Source of the DNA: Gluconobacter sphaericus NBRC 12467
GTDB taxonomy: Bacteria > Pseudomonadota > Alphaproteobacteria > Acetobacterales > Acetobacteraceae
Reading direction: 5' to 3'
Assembly: GCF_006539125.1 (NCBI RefSeq)
Contig: NZ_BJMK01000002.1
Span: 62,001 to 126,000, forward strand
DNA: 64,000 nucleotides
Below the pieces are notes generated by a model that had not been told where the DNA came from, did not search any database, and saw only the letters and a list, made by a program, of their open reading frames with translations. Each line of letters begins with the position of its first letter. Positions within the stretch are counted from its first letter, which is position 1. Shown here piece by piece: positions 8,837 through 17,770 of the stretch. Both the position numbers and the translations under genes were made by a program.

Positions 8837-9667
8837 ATGTCGGGCACTTCTTCCGAACGGATTTCCACGCTGTGGCAGACACGGTACCGCACACCAGCGC
8901 CGAAAACCCTGCCGGACAACGCGGTGCTCGACCTGCTGCTGTCCCATCATTCGGTCCGGGCCTACCTGTCCGATGCCCTGCCTCAAGGCACGCTGGAAGC
9001 GGGTATTGCTGCGGCATCTTCGGCCGCTACGTCCAGTAATCTTCAGGCATGGTCCGTCGTGGCTGTCGAAAACCCAGAAACGCGGGCCAGACTCGCTGAA
9101 CTGTGCGGCGGCCAGAAGCATATCGAAGTCGCCCCGCTGTTCCTCGCATGGATCGTGGACTTGTCCCGGCTGGAGCGGATTGCAGAGCGGGCAGGGACGG
9201 GACACGAGGCGCTTGATTACGAAGAAATCTTCCTCATGGCGACGCTCGATACAGGTATTGCGGCCCAGAACGCGGTAACCGCCTTCGAGTCCCTCGGACT
9301 GGGTACGGTCTATATCGGGGGTTTGCGCAATCATCCCGAAGAAGTCGCCAGTCTCCTCTCTCTTCCGCCGCGTTCTGTCGCGGTTGTCGGACTCTGTGTG
9401 GGTAAACCTGATCCGTCCGCCCAGAATGGCTACAAACCCCGCCTGGGACAGGACGTCGTCCTGCACCGCGAGCGTTACAGCACGGAAAACGAGGCCGAAG
9501 GCATCGCGACCTATGACCGTATTGCAGACGACTATCAGAAGGAACAGGGCCTGACTTCGCGTGCCTGGTCAGAGACTGTGGCAACACGGGTGGACAGCTT
9601 CAGAGGCCTGAGCGGACGTCACGTCATGCGCACGGTGCTGCACAAGCTCGGCTTTCCGCTCCGTTAA
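8837..9667 (+). CDS. Nitroreductase-family FMN oxidoreductase (NfsA-like)
   Basis: The 276-residue protein resembles the NfsA/FRP branch of the nitroreductase family. The N-terminal HHSVRAYL segment (FMN phosphate binding), SSATSSNLQAWSVV and the later YIGGLRNHPEEV are all in place. Such enzymes use NAD(P)H to reduce nitro compounds, quinones or flavins in the cytoplasm. The C-terminal tail from about residue 225 matches the extended NADPH-binding end of NfsA-type members. The physiological substrate is unknown. Confidence 0.85.
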   Translation: MSGTSSERISTLWQTRYRTPAPKTLPDNAVLDLLLSHHSVRAYLSDALPQGTLEAGIAAASSAATSSNLQAWSVVAVENPETRARLAELCGGQKHIEVAPLFLAWIVDLSRLERIAERAGTGHEALDYEEIFLMATLDTGIAAQNAVTAFESLGLGTVYIGGLRNHPEEVASLLSLPPRSVAVVGLCVGKPDPSAQNGYKPRLGQDVVLHRERYSTENEAEGIATYDRIADDYQKEQGLTSRAWSETVATRVDSFRGLSGRHVMRTVLHKLGFPLR

Positions 9668-9798
9668 AAATGAATTTCAGGGCTGGAGAAGAATAGAAGA
9701 AATGTTTTTTTGCCCTGAAAGTTGTTAAAGAGATCAAAGATTTCTTTATTCAGAGATTTGACGCAGTTATTGGTATTGGGAAAACAAATTTTTTGTGA

Positions 9799-9837
9799 AA
9801 ACCTTTCCCGATGAAATATACGGGGAGGGTTTATTTT
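9799..9837 (+). terminator. Candidate terminator after the nitroreductase gene
   Basis: The arms 9799-9810 and 9821-9832 pair over 12 positions with two G-U pairs and are followed on the plus strand by TTATTTT. The hairpin lies about 130 bases after the nitroreductase stop, which is rather far, so it may also act in the csp promoter region. Confidence 0.45.
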
Positions 9838-9841
9838 GAAC

Positions 9842-9871
9842 TTGCTCCTAAGTGGATTTTTCAGGCATAGT
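9842..9871 (+). promoter_or_regulatory. Candidate promoter for the cold-shock gene
   Basis: A pair resembling a vegetative promoter is visible: TTGCTC at 9842-9847, an 18-base spacer, and CATAGT at 9866-9871. Transcription would begin near 9878 and leave a leader of about 125 bases, in keeping with the long, structured leaders of cspA-type mRNAs. This is judged by eye only. Confidence 0.4.
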
Positions 9872-10002
9872 CCACGTGCAGCTGTTTTTCTGGCTGGAGA
9901 ATATCGTCTGCCACATTCGTGTAGCAGCCCACCTTTCCTCTCTGAAAAAACTGATTACGTGCATGTTTGCTTGTAAAGCTGCGTTATCAAAGGAGACCTG
10001 CA

Positions 10003-10209
10003 ATGGCGACAGGTACAGTAAAGTGGTTCAACGCCACGAAGGGCTTTGGTTTCATCCAGCCCAGCGACGGCACCACAGACGTTTTCGTTCACATTTCTGC
10101 TCTCGAAAAAGCCGGGTTGCAGAACCTGAACGAAGGCCAGCAGGTCTCTTACGAGCTTGAAGACGGCCGCAACGGTCGCAAGTCTGCAGGAAGCCTCAAG
10201 GCGCTCTGA
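10003..10209 (+). CDS. Cold-shock protein (CspA family)
   Basis: This 68-residue single cold-shock domain binds single-stranded RNA and DNA and acts as an RNA chaperone. Both nucleic-acid-binding motifs are intact: KGFGFI (RNP1) and VFVHI (RNP2). The start is set at the ATG after AAAGGAGACCTGCA, because an upstream in-frame ATG at 9967 would add 12 residues outside the family consensus. It has its own terminator directly after the stop. Confidence 0.95.
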   Translation: MATGTVKWFNATKGFGFIQPSDGTTDVFVHISALEKAGLQNLNEGQQVSYELEDGRNGRKSAGSLKAL

Positions 10210-10211
10210 CG

Positions 10212-10237
10212 AAATGGTGGCTCCGGCCACCATTTTT
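10212..10237 (+). terminator. Rho-independent terminator after csp
   Basis: A 10-bp perfect stem (10212-10221 with 10226-10235) with the loop TCCG sits three bases after the csp stop codon and runs into a T tract. It should end the csp transcript before the helicase gene. Confidence 0.8.
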
Positions 10238-10379
10238 CGTTTCAGCTCCTTCCCCGCGCCATCGCTTTTTCGCGCAGACGCACGGTATAACAGCGGCTCT
10301 GACCTGCTGTGCCGGAGCCCGCGTCCTGACTGTTACCCTTCCCCCTGAACTTCCTGTCACGGCCATCCTGCCAGAGCTT

Positions 10380-12824
10380 TTGGCAATATTGGAGACACAG
10401 CCCAACGCCGTCCTCGTTGCCCCTCCCGGTGCGGGCAAGACGACGCTGACGCCGCTTGCGCTTCTGGACGCGCCGTGGCTGGGAGCGCAGCGTCTGATTC
10501 TCGTGGAGCCGCGTCGCGTGGCGGTGCGTGGGGCGGCCTCGCGCATGGCGTCGTCGCTGGGTGAAAAGCCGGGTGGCATCGTGGGGTTCCGCACGCGCAC
10601 CGATTCCGCAATGTCCGCCAGAACGCGCATCGAGGTCGTGACCGAGGGTCTGCTTCTGCGCCGTCTGCTGACCGATCCGCTGCTGGATGGTGTGGGCGCG
10701 GTGCTGTTCGATGAAGTGCATGAACGCTCGCTCGATCTGGATGCGGCGCTGGCGTTCTGTCTGGACATGCAGCGCGAAATGAGGCCGGATATGCGGATTC
10801 TGGCCATGTCGGCCACGCCGGATGGCCGGGCGTTCACGACGTTGATGAACGCCCCGCTGATCGAGAGCGAAGGCCGCCAGTTCCCTATCGACATCCGCCA
10901 CACCCGGGATATTCCCCACATGCGGGACCTGCCGGAAGCCTGCGCCCGCGCGATCCGTCAGGCGCTGGCGGAAGAAGACGGCGATATTCTCGCGTTCCTG
11001 CCCGGCGTCGGTGAAATCCGCCGCACGCAGGCGCTGCTGGACGGCACGGTTCCGGTTTTCCCGCTGCACGGCGAACAGACGACCGAAGATCAGGACCGCG
11101 CCATCGCGCCGTCGGACACGCGCCGCGTCGTGCTGGCGACGTCCATTGCCGAGACGTCTGTCACGGTTTCGGGCGTGCGGATTGTTGTGGATGGTGGTCT
11201 GCGTCGTGCCCCGCGGCTTGATCCGAATACGGGCCTGTCGCGGCTGGAAACGTTGAAGATTTCCCGCGCCACCGCCACCCAGCGCGCAGGCCGTGCGGGG
11301 CGGCAGTCTCCGGGCATTGCCATCCGCCTGTGGTCGGAGATGACACAGCGTAGCCTGCGCCCGCAGGACGCTCCAGAAATTCTCGTGGCCGATCTGACGG
11401 ATTTCGCGCTCGTCACCGCCGCCTGGCAGGAAGTGATGGGCACGGTTCCGGACAGTCTGCCGCTGCTGGACACGCCTCCTTCCGGCGTTCTGGCGGGCGG
11501 CCGCGAATTGCTGCGGGAACTTGGCGCGCTGGATGATGCCAACCGCATCACGGCGCTTGGCAAACACATGGCGTCTCTCGGCACGCATCCGCGTCTGGCC
11601 GCGATGCTGTGCGCGGCCCGGACCCTGCCGGAGCGCGTGACGGCGGCCTGTCTGGCGGCGTTGCTGGAAGAGCGCGATCCGCTCCGTCCGCGTCCGAACC
11701 GCCCTTCCGGTCCTGCGGCAGGAGCCGATATCCGCTTACGCTTCGCCCTGTTCGAGCGCGATGACCCGCGCGCGGACCGGGCCAGCCTGTTCCATATGCG
11801 TCAGTCCGCCAAACGCTTCCTGCGCCGGATGGGAGAGCGGGACGTGCCACTGGTGCCGCTTCCGGATCATGCGGGCGCGCTGCTGGCCGCCGGCTTTCCG
11901 GATCGTGTGGCACAGGCGGCGGGCGAGCTTGGGCGTTTCCGTCTGGCGGGCGGGGGGAGTGCCCGCGTTTCGGTCAATGATCCGCTGGCCCGCGAGAAAC
12001 TGCTGGCCGGGGCGGCGTTTCACACGCGGACCTCAACGGAAATCACGCTCGCAGCCCCGCTGGATGCCGAAAACCTGCCCCGGACCCTTCTGGACCGGAC
12101 CCGTGAGCAGGTCGAGACGACGCTGGACGGGACATCTGGCCGCATCATCGCCCGTCGTAGGCTCCGTCTGGGGGCGTTGGTCCTGCGCGACCGCAACGGC
12201 GAGATCAGCCCCGAGGAAGCGCAGAGCCTGCTGATGCAGCAGATCGCCGCGACTCCGGCGCAGGCCCTGACCTGGACGGAGGCCGGACGTCAGTTTCAGG
12301 CCCGCGTGGCCCATGCCCGCGCGACCTATGCGCCGCATCTGCCGGACCTGTCCGATGACGGTCTGGCGGCGTCTCTGGAATGGCTGGAGCCGTATCTTGC
12401 GGGATGTGACCGGCTCGCGCAGGTCAGGGCGCTGGACCTGCTGTCCATCCTGCGCGCACGGCTGGACTATGCCGATTTGTCCGCGCTGGACCGTAAGCTC
12501 CCGCCGCGTCTGACGCTGAAGGCCAGCACGCACGATATCGACTATACCGGCGCGGTTCCTACGGTTTCCGCCCGCGCTCAGGCCTTTTACGGGACGGCCC
12601 GGACGCCGGAACTTGCAGATGGACAGCTGGCCCTGCAATGCGCGCTGCTGTCCCCTGCCGGACGTCCGCAGGCGATCACGGCGGATTTGGAAGGCTTCTG
12701 GAAAGGAAGTTGGGCCGATATGCGCCGGGACATGCGGGGCCGTTATCCCCGTCATGACTGGCCCGAGGACCCTGCAACGGCAGAGCCGCCGAAAGCGCGT
12801 TCGAAATCTCAGCAGGGGCGCTGA
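10380..12824 (+). CDS. hrpB: ATP-dependent helicase HrpB (DExH box)
   Basis: The protein is a DEAH/DExH RNA-helicase-like ATPase of the HrpB family, about 814 residues from the TTG at 10380. It has Walker A (APPGAGKT, 14-21), the box DEVHERS, the SATPDG motif and motif VI (QRAGRAGR), then the HrpB C-terminal region. Its cellular role is poorly defined in the family. The start is doubtful. In the same frame, bases 10323-10379 encode a conserved-looking HrpB N-terminus (LPVTAILPELL), but no in-frame ATG, GTG or TTG lies upstream as far back as the csp stop; CTG at 10326 or 10299 are the only near-cognate options. Translation may start at such a codon, or at TTG 10380 with a short N-terminus. 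Confidence 0.88.
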   Translation: MAILETQPNAVLVAPPGAGKTTLTPLALLDAPWLGAQRLILVEPRRVAVRGAASRMASSLGEKPGGIVGFRTRTDSAMSARTRIEVVTEGLLLRRLLTDPLLDGVGAVLFDEVHERSLDLDAALAFCLDMQREMRPDMRILAMSATPDGRAFTTLMNAPLIESEGRQFPIDIRHTRDIPHMRDLPEACARAIRQALAEEDGDILAFLPGVGEIRRTQALLDGTVPVFPLHGEQTTEDQDRAIAPSDTRRVVLATSIAETSVTVSGVRIVVDGGLRRAPRLDPNTGLSRLETLKISRATATQRAGRAGRQSPGIAIRLWSEMTQRSLRPQDAPEILVADLTDFALVTAAWQEVMGTVPDSLPLLDTPPSGVLAGGRELLRELGALDDANRITALGKHMASLGTHPRLAAMLCAARTLPERVTAACLAALLEERDPLRPRPNRPSGPAAGADIRLRFALFERDDPRADRASLFHMRQSAKRFLRRMGERDVPLVPLPDHAGALLAAGFPDRVAQAAGELGRFRLAGGGSARVSVNDPLAREKLLAGAAFHTRTSTEITLAAPLDAENLPRTLLDRTREQVETTLDGTSGRIIARRRLRLGALVLRDRNGEISPEEAQSLLMQQIAATPAQALTWTEAGRQFQARVAHARATYAPHLPDLSDDGLAASLEWLEPYLAGCDRLAQVRALDLLSILRARLDYADLSALDRKLPPRLTLKASTHDIDYTGAVPTVSARAQAFYGTARTPELADGQLALQCALLSPAGRPQAITADLEGFWKGSWADMRRDMRGRYPRHDWPEDPATAEPPKARSKSQQGR

Positions 12825-12899
12825 ATCGTCAGGATCTTGGGATGTGGAACAATTCTGTGTTAGCAGATTTGGTATGACGATGTTCCTGTCCTGTTTCCC

Positions 12900-14156
12900 A
12901 TGAACCGCACCCTGCAGGCTGCTGCAATCGGTGCCGGAACGGCCACTGTGATGACGGTGGGGCTGATGCTGGCCCTGCGCGGTTATGGTGACAGCCTGCA
13001 GAGCGTTGCACATCCCCTGGAGCAGCCGCAGAAGTCCGCAGTCGTGCAGGCTCCTACGCTGAAAATGCTTCCGACGATCATCCCCGACCGTACGGTCGCG
13101 GGGGAAAACACAGACGCGCAGGGTATCCCGACACAGCCCGCTATCATCCCGGCTCCGGCCCCCGCTCTCCCACCACTTCTGGTCAAATACGGCCCGCTGA
13201 GTTTCGCCCCGCTGGTGCGGCAGGTGATCCCGGCCGTGGTCAACATCGCCATCACCCAGAACAGCCCGGACGGACACGATCATACCCCGCCACAGATCCG
13301 CGGCACTCCGCTGGAAAAGCGTTACCGGGACCGGATGAAACGCCAGCAGGAAGAAATGGTCGGCGCAGGATCGGGTTTTATCGTTGATCCGTCCGGAATC
13401 ATCGTGACCAACCGTCATGTCGTGGGGGGGGCGGACAAAGTGGTGGTTTCGCTGTCCAACGGGCATGAAATGCCGGCGCGTCTTCTGGGTGCCGATCCGT
13501 TGACGGATATCGCGGTCATCAAGGTCGACAGCCCCGAGCCGCTTCCGCACGTCACCTGGGGCGACAGTCAGCAGACCGACATTGGGGATTGGATTCTCGT
13601 CGCAGGCAATCCGTTCGGGTTCGGGTCATCCGTGACAGCGGGCATTGTCTCGGCGGTCGGGCGTGATCTGGGGATTGGTTCGCTCGACGATTTCATCCAG
13701 CTCGATGCGCCGATCAATCCCGGTAATTCGGGCGGTCCAGCCTTCAACATGCGCGGGCAGGTCGTGGCTGTGAATGCCGCTATCGTGACGCCTGCGGGCG
13801 GGTCGGTCGGGATCGGATTCGGGATTCCGTCTGAAATTGTGGCCCCGATCGTCGCGGAAATCGAGGCGACGGGCCATGCCGAACATGGCTGGCTCGGCAT
13901 TACGCTGGATGATGGCGACACGGCGATCGGTATTGCCGGTGTCGATAATGGTGGCCCGGCCCAGAAAGGCGGTCTACGGTCTGGCGATATCGTGACCCAG
14001 GTGGATAATGTTCCCGTCACCAGTGCACGGATGCTCCTGCGTAGCATCGCGGCTGCTCGTCCGGGCGTGGTTCTGAGTTTCCGGATCCAGCGCGGCAAAC
14101 AGTCTCTGACTCTGCCCATTCATATCGGTCCGCGTCCGCAGGATGCGGATGACTGA
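12900..14156 (+). CDS. Periplasmic trypsin-like serine protease, one PDZ domain (DegS/HtrA-like)
   Basis: This 418-residue protein starts with a membrane anchor or uncleaved signal segment (about 7-27), a proline-rich linker, a trypsin-fold protease domain (about 105-310) with the triad His173, Asp203 and Ser277 (NPGNSGGPAF), and one PDZ domain at the C-terminus. That layout suits DegS-type or HtrA-type proteases that cleave or sense misfolded envelope proteins. The downstream lipoprotein gene overlaps its stop, and a two-component system follows on the same strand, so an envelope-stress role is plausible but inferred. Confidence 0.87.
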   Translation: MNRTLQAAAIGAGTATVMTVGLMLALRGYGDSLQSVAHPLEQPQKSAVVQAPTLKMLPTIIPDRTVAGENTDAQGIPTQPAIIPAPAPALPPLLVKYGPLSFAPLVRQVIPAVVNIAITQNSPDGHDHTPPQIRGTPLEKRYRDRMKRQQEEMVGAGSGFIVDPSGIIVTNRHVVGGADKVVVSLSNGHEMPARLLGADPLTDIAVIKVDSPEPLPHVTWGDSQQTDIGDWILVAGNPFGFGSSVTAGIVSAVGRDLGIGSLDDFIQLDAPINPGNSGGPAFNMRGQVVAVNAAIVTPAGGSVGIGFGIPSEIVAPIVAEIEATGHAEHGWLGITLDDGDTAIGIAGVDNGGPAQKGGLRSGDIVTQVDNVPVTSARMLLRSIAAARPGVVLSFRIQRGKQSLTLPIHIGPRPQDADD

Positions 14157-14364
14157 GCCACCCCGCAGGTCAGTTCGCCTTTGCCTGTGTGGTCTGCTCC
14201 TGCTGGCCGGGTTTACCGGATGCAGCTCCGTTCCGGCGTCACAGGGGCAAAGCGGTTATCGCGACGGGCTTTCGGAAGCGTCTCCGTTTTCATGGGGGCC
14301 GATCAGCGCGTCCTCCCTGCGCGATGCCCAGCAGGATGATTTTGACAACGCAATTCCCCGCTAG
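14149..14364 (+). CDS. Small lipoprotein
   Basis: The 71-residue product has a signal peptide ending in a lipobox (LLLAGFTGC, Cys25), so it should be lipidated and anchored in the envelope. The short mature part ends in an acidic segment; no domain is recognised. Its ATG overlaps the protease stop codon by eight bases, which points to coupled translation. An ATG at 14143 would add two residues. Confidence 0.72.
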   Translation: MTEPPRRSVRLCLCGLLLLAGFTGCSSVPASQGQSGYRDGLSEASPFSWGPISASSLRDAQQDDFDNAIPR

Positions 14365-14464
14365 GCGCGCCTGTCTTTAGGACTCGTCTTTGACGGCGTC
14401 TCTCAAGTCGGTATTCTTTCGCACAGGAACGGCAAGACTGCGTTCGGAAGGAAGAAAGACAACG

Positions 14465-15145
14465 ATGCGTATCCTGCTGGTCGAAGACGATCTGACTGTT
14501 CGTGCTTTTGTACTCAAGGGCCTGCGGGAGGCCGGGCATGTCGTGGACGAGGCGGATAACGGCAAGGACGGCCTGTTTCTGGCCGTCAGTGAGAATTATG
14601 ACGTCGTGATTCTGGACCGGATGCTGCCTGGCGGTATTGACGGGCTGCGGATTCTGGAAACCCTGCGAGGGCAGAAGAACGTAACGCCAGTCCTGCTGCT
14701 CTCGGCGCTGGCGGATGTGGACGAACGTGTGGCTGGTCTCAAGGCTGGCGGCGACGACTACATGACCAAGCCTTTCGCCTTTTCCGAACTTCTGGCGCGT
14801 GTCGAGGCGCTGGGGCGTCGTGGTCGCCCCGAAAGCGCGCCGCAGACGCGGCTTGTGGTGGGCGATCTGGAAATGGACCTCCTGTCGCGCACGGTCAAAC
14901 GTGGCGGCGAGAAGATTGACCTGCAGCCGCGCGAGTTCCGCCTTCTGGAATTCCTGATCCGTCATGCCGGGCAGGTCGTGACCCGCACCATGCTGCTCGA
15001 GCGCGTGTGGGACTATCATTTCGACCCGCAGACCAACGTGATCGACGTGCATGTCTCGCGCCTGCGCCAGAAGGTGGACAAGCCGTTCGACAAGCCCATG
15101 ATCCACACGATCCGCAATGCGGGCTACATCCTGCGGGCGGACTGA
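14465..15145 (+). CDS. OmpR-family response regulator
   Basis: This 226-residue regulator has an N-terminal receiver with phosphoacceptor Asp51 (VVILDRMLPGG) and a Lys in the TKPFAFSELL segment, followed by an OmpR/PhoB winged-helix DNA-binding domain (about 130-224). It most resembles the QseB/CusR/PmrA-like branch. The paired kinase gene begins ten bases after its stop. The start ATG was chosen because MRILLVEDD is the canonical receiver N-terminus; the frame is open further upstream. The signal and target genes are not identifiable. Confidence 0.92.
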   Translation: MRILLVEDDLTVRAFVLKGLREAGHVVDEADNGKDGLFLAVSENYDVVILDRMLPGGIDGLRILETLRGQKNVTPVLLLSALADVDERVAGLKAGGDDYMTKPFAFSELLARVEALGRRGRPESAPQTRLVVGDLEMDLLSRTVKRGGEKIDLQPREFRLLEFLIRHAGQVVTRTMLLERVWDYHFDPQTNVIDVHVSRLRQKVDKPFDKPMIHTIRNAGYILRAD

Positions 15146-15154
15146 TTGTTGTTG

Positions 15155-16576
15155 ATGCTGCGTAAGGTCCGCTGTTTCTGGCTGCTCCTGAAACGGCGCC
15201 TGCGCTGGCCCATTCGCTCGGCTGGGCTGAACTTCGCCCTGGCTTACGGACTGGTGTTCGTGATTTCGGCCGGAGCATTCCTGTCCTTTATATGGTGGAA
15301 CACGACCGGCCAGCTCGACCGTCAGGTGGAGCTCGCGGTGCAGGTCGATGCCGCCGATCTCTCCCATCGCTGGGCTCAGGGAGGCCCGTCCGCGCTCAGC
15401 CTCGCCATTCAGGACCGGCTGGACCAGAACGTTGATGATGATGAGCTGTATCTTCTGGTCGGCCCGGATGGCCGAAAATTCGCCGGCAACCTGCCGGGCT
15501 GGCCGGTCGTCATCACCCGGCTGGACACGTTTTACGAACTGGCCATCAAGCGCGACGGTTTCCGCACCAATGCCAAGATGCACGCCTATCCTCTGACGCA
15601 TGGCTTCCGGATGATCGTCGGGCGTGACGTCCGCGGGCGACAGCTCGTTCGTCACGTCCTGACCGATACGCTGATCTGGGCCTGGATCATGGTGACATTG
15701 CTGGCCGCCGGTGGCGCGCTGGCGATCCGGCGCATTTTCCGGCAGGTCGTTCGTTCTATCGCCCGGACTACGGCTGCCGTCGCACAGGGCGATCTTAGCC
15801 AACGCATCCCTCTGACCGGTAACGAGACGGATCTGGTGGGCCAGACTGTCAATACCATGCTCGAGCGGATCAATCGCCTGATGGATGGCGTGAAACAGGT
15901 CTCAAACGCCATCGCGCACGATTTGCGCACTCCGATCGCCCGTGCCCGCGCGCGTCTGGAAGACGCCAACCGCACCGCTACATCTGCTGAGGAGCTTCAC
16001 GCTGCCATTGACCGTGCGGTCATGGATCTCGACCGGGTGACGTCGATTTTCGAGGCCCTGCTGAGAATCGCCCAGCTCGAAGCCGGGGCCAGACGAGCAG
16101 CCTTCACGGTGTTAGACATCCGTCCGTTGTTGGAAGGATTGAGCGAACTTTACGAGGCCTCTGTCGAGGATGCGGGTTTGCATCTGGATTTCAGGGCAGG
16201 GGCGACACAGCCGGTCAATGGCGATCCACACCTGCTGCAACAGGCTGTCGCTAACCTGCTGGACAACGCTATTAAGTTCGCCCCCCCCGGAACCACAATC
16301 ACTCTTTCGGTGGACATGCAGGGCGAGCGTCTGGCCGTCACCGTTGCCGATCAGGGTCCAGGCATGAGCGAGGACGATCTGAGCCGTGCCTCGGAGCGTT
16401 TTTTTCGTGCCGAAACGGCCCGCAATACACCCGGTGCCGGGCTTGGCCTCTCGCTGGTGCAGGCTGTGATGAGCTTGCATGGCGGCGTGTTGGAACTCAG
16501 GGCTGGCGAACGGCAACCTGGCCTGTCCGCGATACTCCTGCTCCCGGTCGTGCCAGCCGCGCCCCGAAAGGCATGA
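15155..16576 (+). CDS. Sensor histidine kinase, partner of the upstream regulator
   Basis: The 473-residue membrane kinase has two transmembrane segments (about 27-49 and 170-192) enclosing a periplasmic sensor part, then a HAMP domain, the H-box with His255 (AHDLRTP), and an ATPase domain with N-box (NLLDNAIKFAPP), DQGPGMS and GLGLSL. It fits the QseC/CusS-like group. A run of TTG codons directly after the regulator stop could extend the N-terminus by three residues, but ATG 15155 is the better start. The periplasmic ligand is unknown. Confidence 0.9.
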   Translation: MLRKVRCFWLLLKRRLRWPIRSAGLNFALAYGLVFVISAGAFLSFIWWNTTGQLDRQVELAVQVDAADLSHRWAQGGPSALSLAIQDRLDQNVDDDELYLLVGPDGRKFAGNLPGWPVVITRLDTFYELAIKRDGFRTNAKMHAYPLTHGFRMIVGRDVRGRQLVRHVLTDTLIWAWIMVTLLAAGGALAIRRIFRQVVRSIARTTAAVAQGDLSQRIPLTGNETDLVGQTVNTMLERINRLMDGVKQVSNAIAHDLRTPIARARARLEDANRTATSAEELHAAIDRAVMDLDRVTSIFEALLRIAQLEAGARRAAFTVLDIRPLLEGLSELYEASVEDAGLHLDFRAGATQPVNGDPHLLQQAVANLLDNAIKFAPPGTTITLSVDMQGERLAVTVADQGPGMSEDDLSRASERFFRAETARNTPGAGLGLSLVQAVMSLHGGVLELRAGERQPGLSAILLLPVVPAAPRKA

Positions 16577-16634
16577 CGGAAGTTTCATCCGCGCCCCACT
16601 CTGCGCTAAGCTGGAATGGGCTAAACAATCCGTG

Positions 16635-16979
16635 ATGCGCTTCTCCCTGCCTTCACCGACCGTTCTTCCGGCCTTCTGTCTGCTCGGCTGTCTGGCTGCG
16701 TCGCCGGTTTTGCGTCCGGTGCAGCACCTGCCGGCAGGACATTCGGACGATGCCATCCCGGTGACCTCTGAAAACGCGGAGTACTGCGCCCGCTTGCGTA
16801 AAAACGTGGATACCCGGCTGGTCGCTCCTCCCGCCGCCATCCCGCTGGGAATCATGGAAGACGCCCGCCATCTGCGCGCGCAGGGAGACCTTCTCTGCGC
16901 GCAGGGTCATATCCGGGCGGGGATCGAACGCCTGCGTCGGGCGTTGGTTCTGTTGAAACACGCTCCGGAACCGCGCTGA
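16635..16979 (+). CDS. Small secreted hypothetical protein
   Basis: The 114-residue product begins with a signal peptide (hydrophobic to about residue 22, possible cleavage near AASP). The mature part has two conserved-looking cysteines and a helical C-terminal half (EDARHLRAQGDLLCAQGHI) that recalls a TPR-like helix pair. No function is recognised. It follows the kinase gene by 58 bases on the same strand. Confidence 0.6.
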   Translation: MRFSLPSPTVLPAFCLLGCLAASPVLRPVQHLPAGHSDDAIPVTSENAEYCARLRKNVDTRLVAPPAAIPLGIMEDARHLRAQGDLLCAQGHIRAGIERLRRALVLLKHAPEPR

Positions 16980-17022
16980 CGGCATTTCGGACGGCCCTCG
17001 ACACCTGTCCTCAGGAGACCTG

Positions 17023-17751
17023 ATGATCCGTTTTTCTCTGACCCGGCCTCTTCTGCTTCTGGCGGCTGCTCTGGCCTTCTCTCCAGGCATGCTGCCCGGA
17101 ACAGGCGTATTCTCCACCGCACAGGCAGCCGATATGCAGCAGAATACCACTCAGCTTGACTTCAGCGTTATGGGGCAGGCCCATGCGGTTCCAACGGAAT
17201 TGACGGTCCGTCTCTCCGTCCGGTCCGACAGCCCGTCCGCCGCTACCGCCCAGAAGGACGTGAACACCCGGATGGCTGCTGCCATGAAGCTGGCGGGTGG
17301 TCAGGACGGAATCGTGGCGAAGGCGGGGGGATACTCCATTTACGAAAACACGCCCGAACATGGCCCCAAAAGCTGGACGGCCCGGCAGGAGCTCGAGCTC
17401 AGCGGGCAGGATTCGGTGCGGCTGCTTGGTCTGGCCGGGCAGCTTCAGTCCCAGTCCCTGATGCTGGAAGGGCTTGACTGGTCGCTCGATGATGCTACCC
17501 GCGACCGCCTGCTTCAGGAAGCCCGCACGGAAGCCCTCAAAAAGGTTCGTTCCCAGGCTGAACAGAGTGCGCAGACCTTGGGTCTGCGCCTTGCGCGCCT
17601 CAAGGAAGTTCGCATTTCCTATCAGGAATCTGGCCCCCGTCCCGTGATGCTCATGGCTGCCCGCATGGCCGATTCCGCCCCGCCCCAGCGCAGTCCGGAC
17701 GAGCAGACACTTCGCGTGAATGTCTCCGTGCAGGCCGAATTGTCGCCATGA
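17023..17751 (+). CDS. SIMPL-domain (DUF541) periplasmic protein
   Basis: The 242-residue protein has a signal peptide (about 1-30) and one SIMPL domain: an alternating strand and helix pattern with VRLSVRSDSPSAATAQKDVN early and LRLARLKEVRISYQ late. The family is found in the periplasm or outer membrane of many bacteria and has no agreed biochemical role, though some members respond to oxidative or envelope stress. Placement after the two-component system is consistent with an envelope function. Confidence 0.82.
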   Translation: MIRFSLTRPLLLLAAALAFSPGMLPGTGVFSTAQAADMQQNTTQLDFSVMGQAHAVPTELTVRLSVRSDSPSAATAQKDVNTRMAAAMKLAGGQDGIVAKAGGYSIYENTPEHGPKSWTARQELELSGQDSVRLLGLAGQLQSQSLMLEGLDWSLDDATRDRLLQEARTEALKKVRSQAEQSAQTLGLRLARLKEVRISYQESGPRPVMLMAARMADSAPPQRSPDEQTLRVNVSVQAELSP

Positions 17752-17770
17752 CTTTCCCTCAGTCGGGACT

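Larger units (their letters stand above)
9668..10002. other. AT-rich gap: 3' hairpin and cold-shock leader
   Basis: This 335-base non-coding stretch between the nitroreductase gene and the cold-shock gene is AT-rich. It holds a candidate terminator near 9799-9837 and, further right, a promoter-like pair followed by what would be a leader of about 125 bases before the csp start codon. I see no protein-coding ORF in it. Confidence 0.6.

Noticed and set aside
10242-11588. 448-codon minus-strand open frame across hrpB
   Set aside because: It lies wholly against the helicase and is Arg/Gln-rich without recognisable structure.
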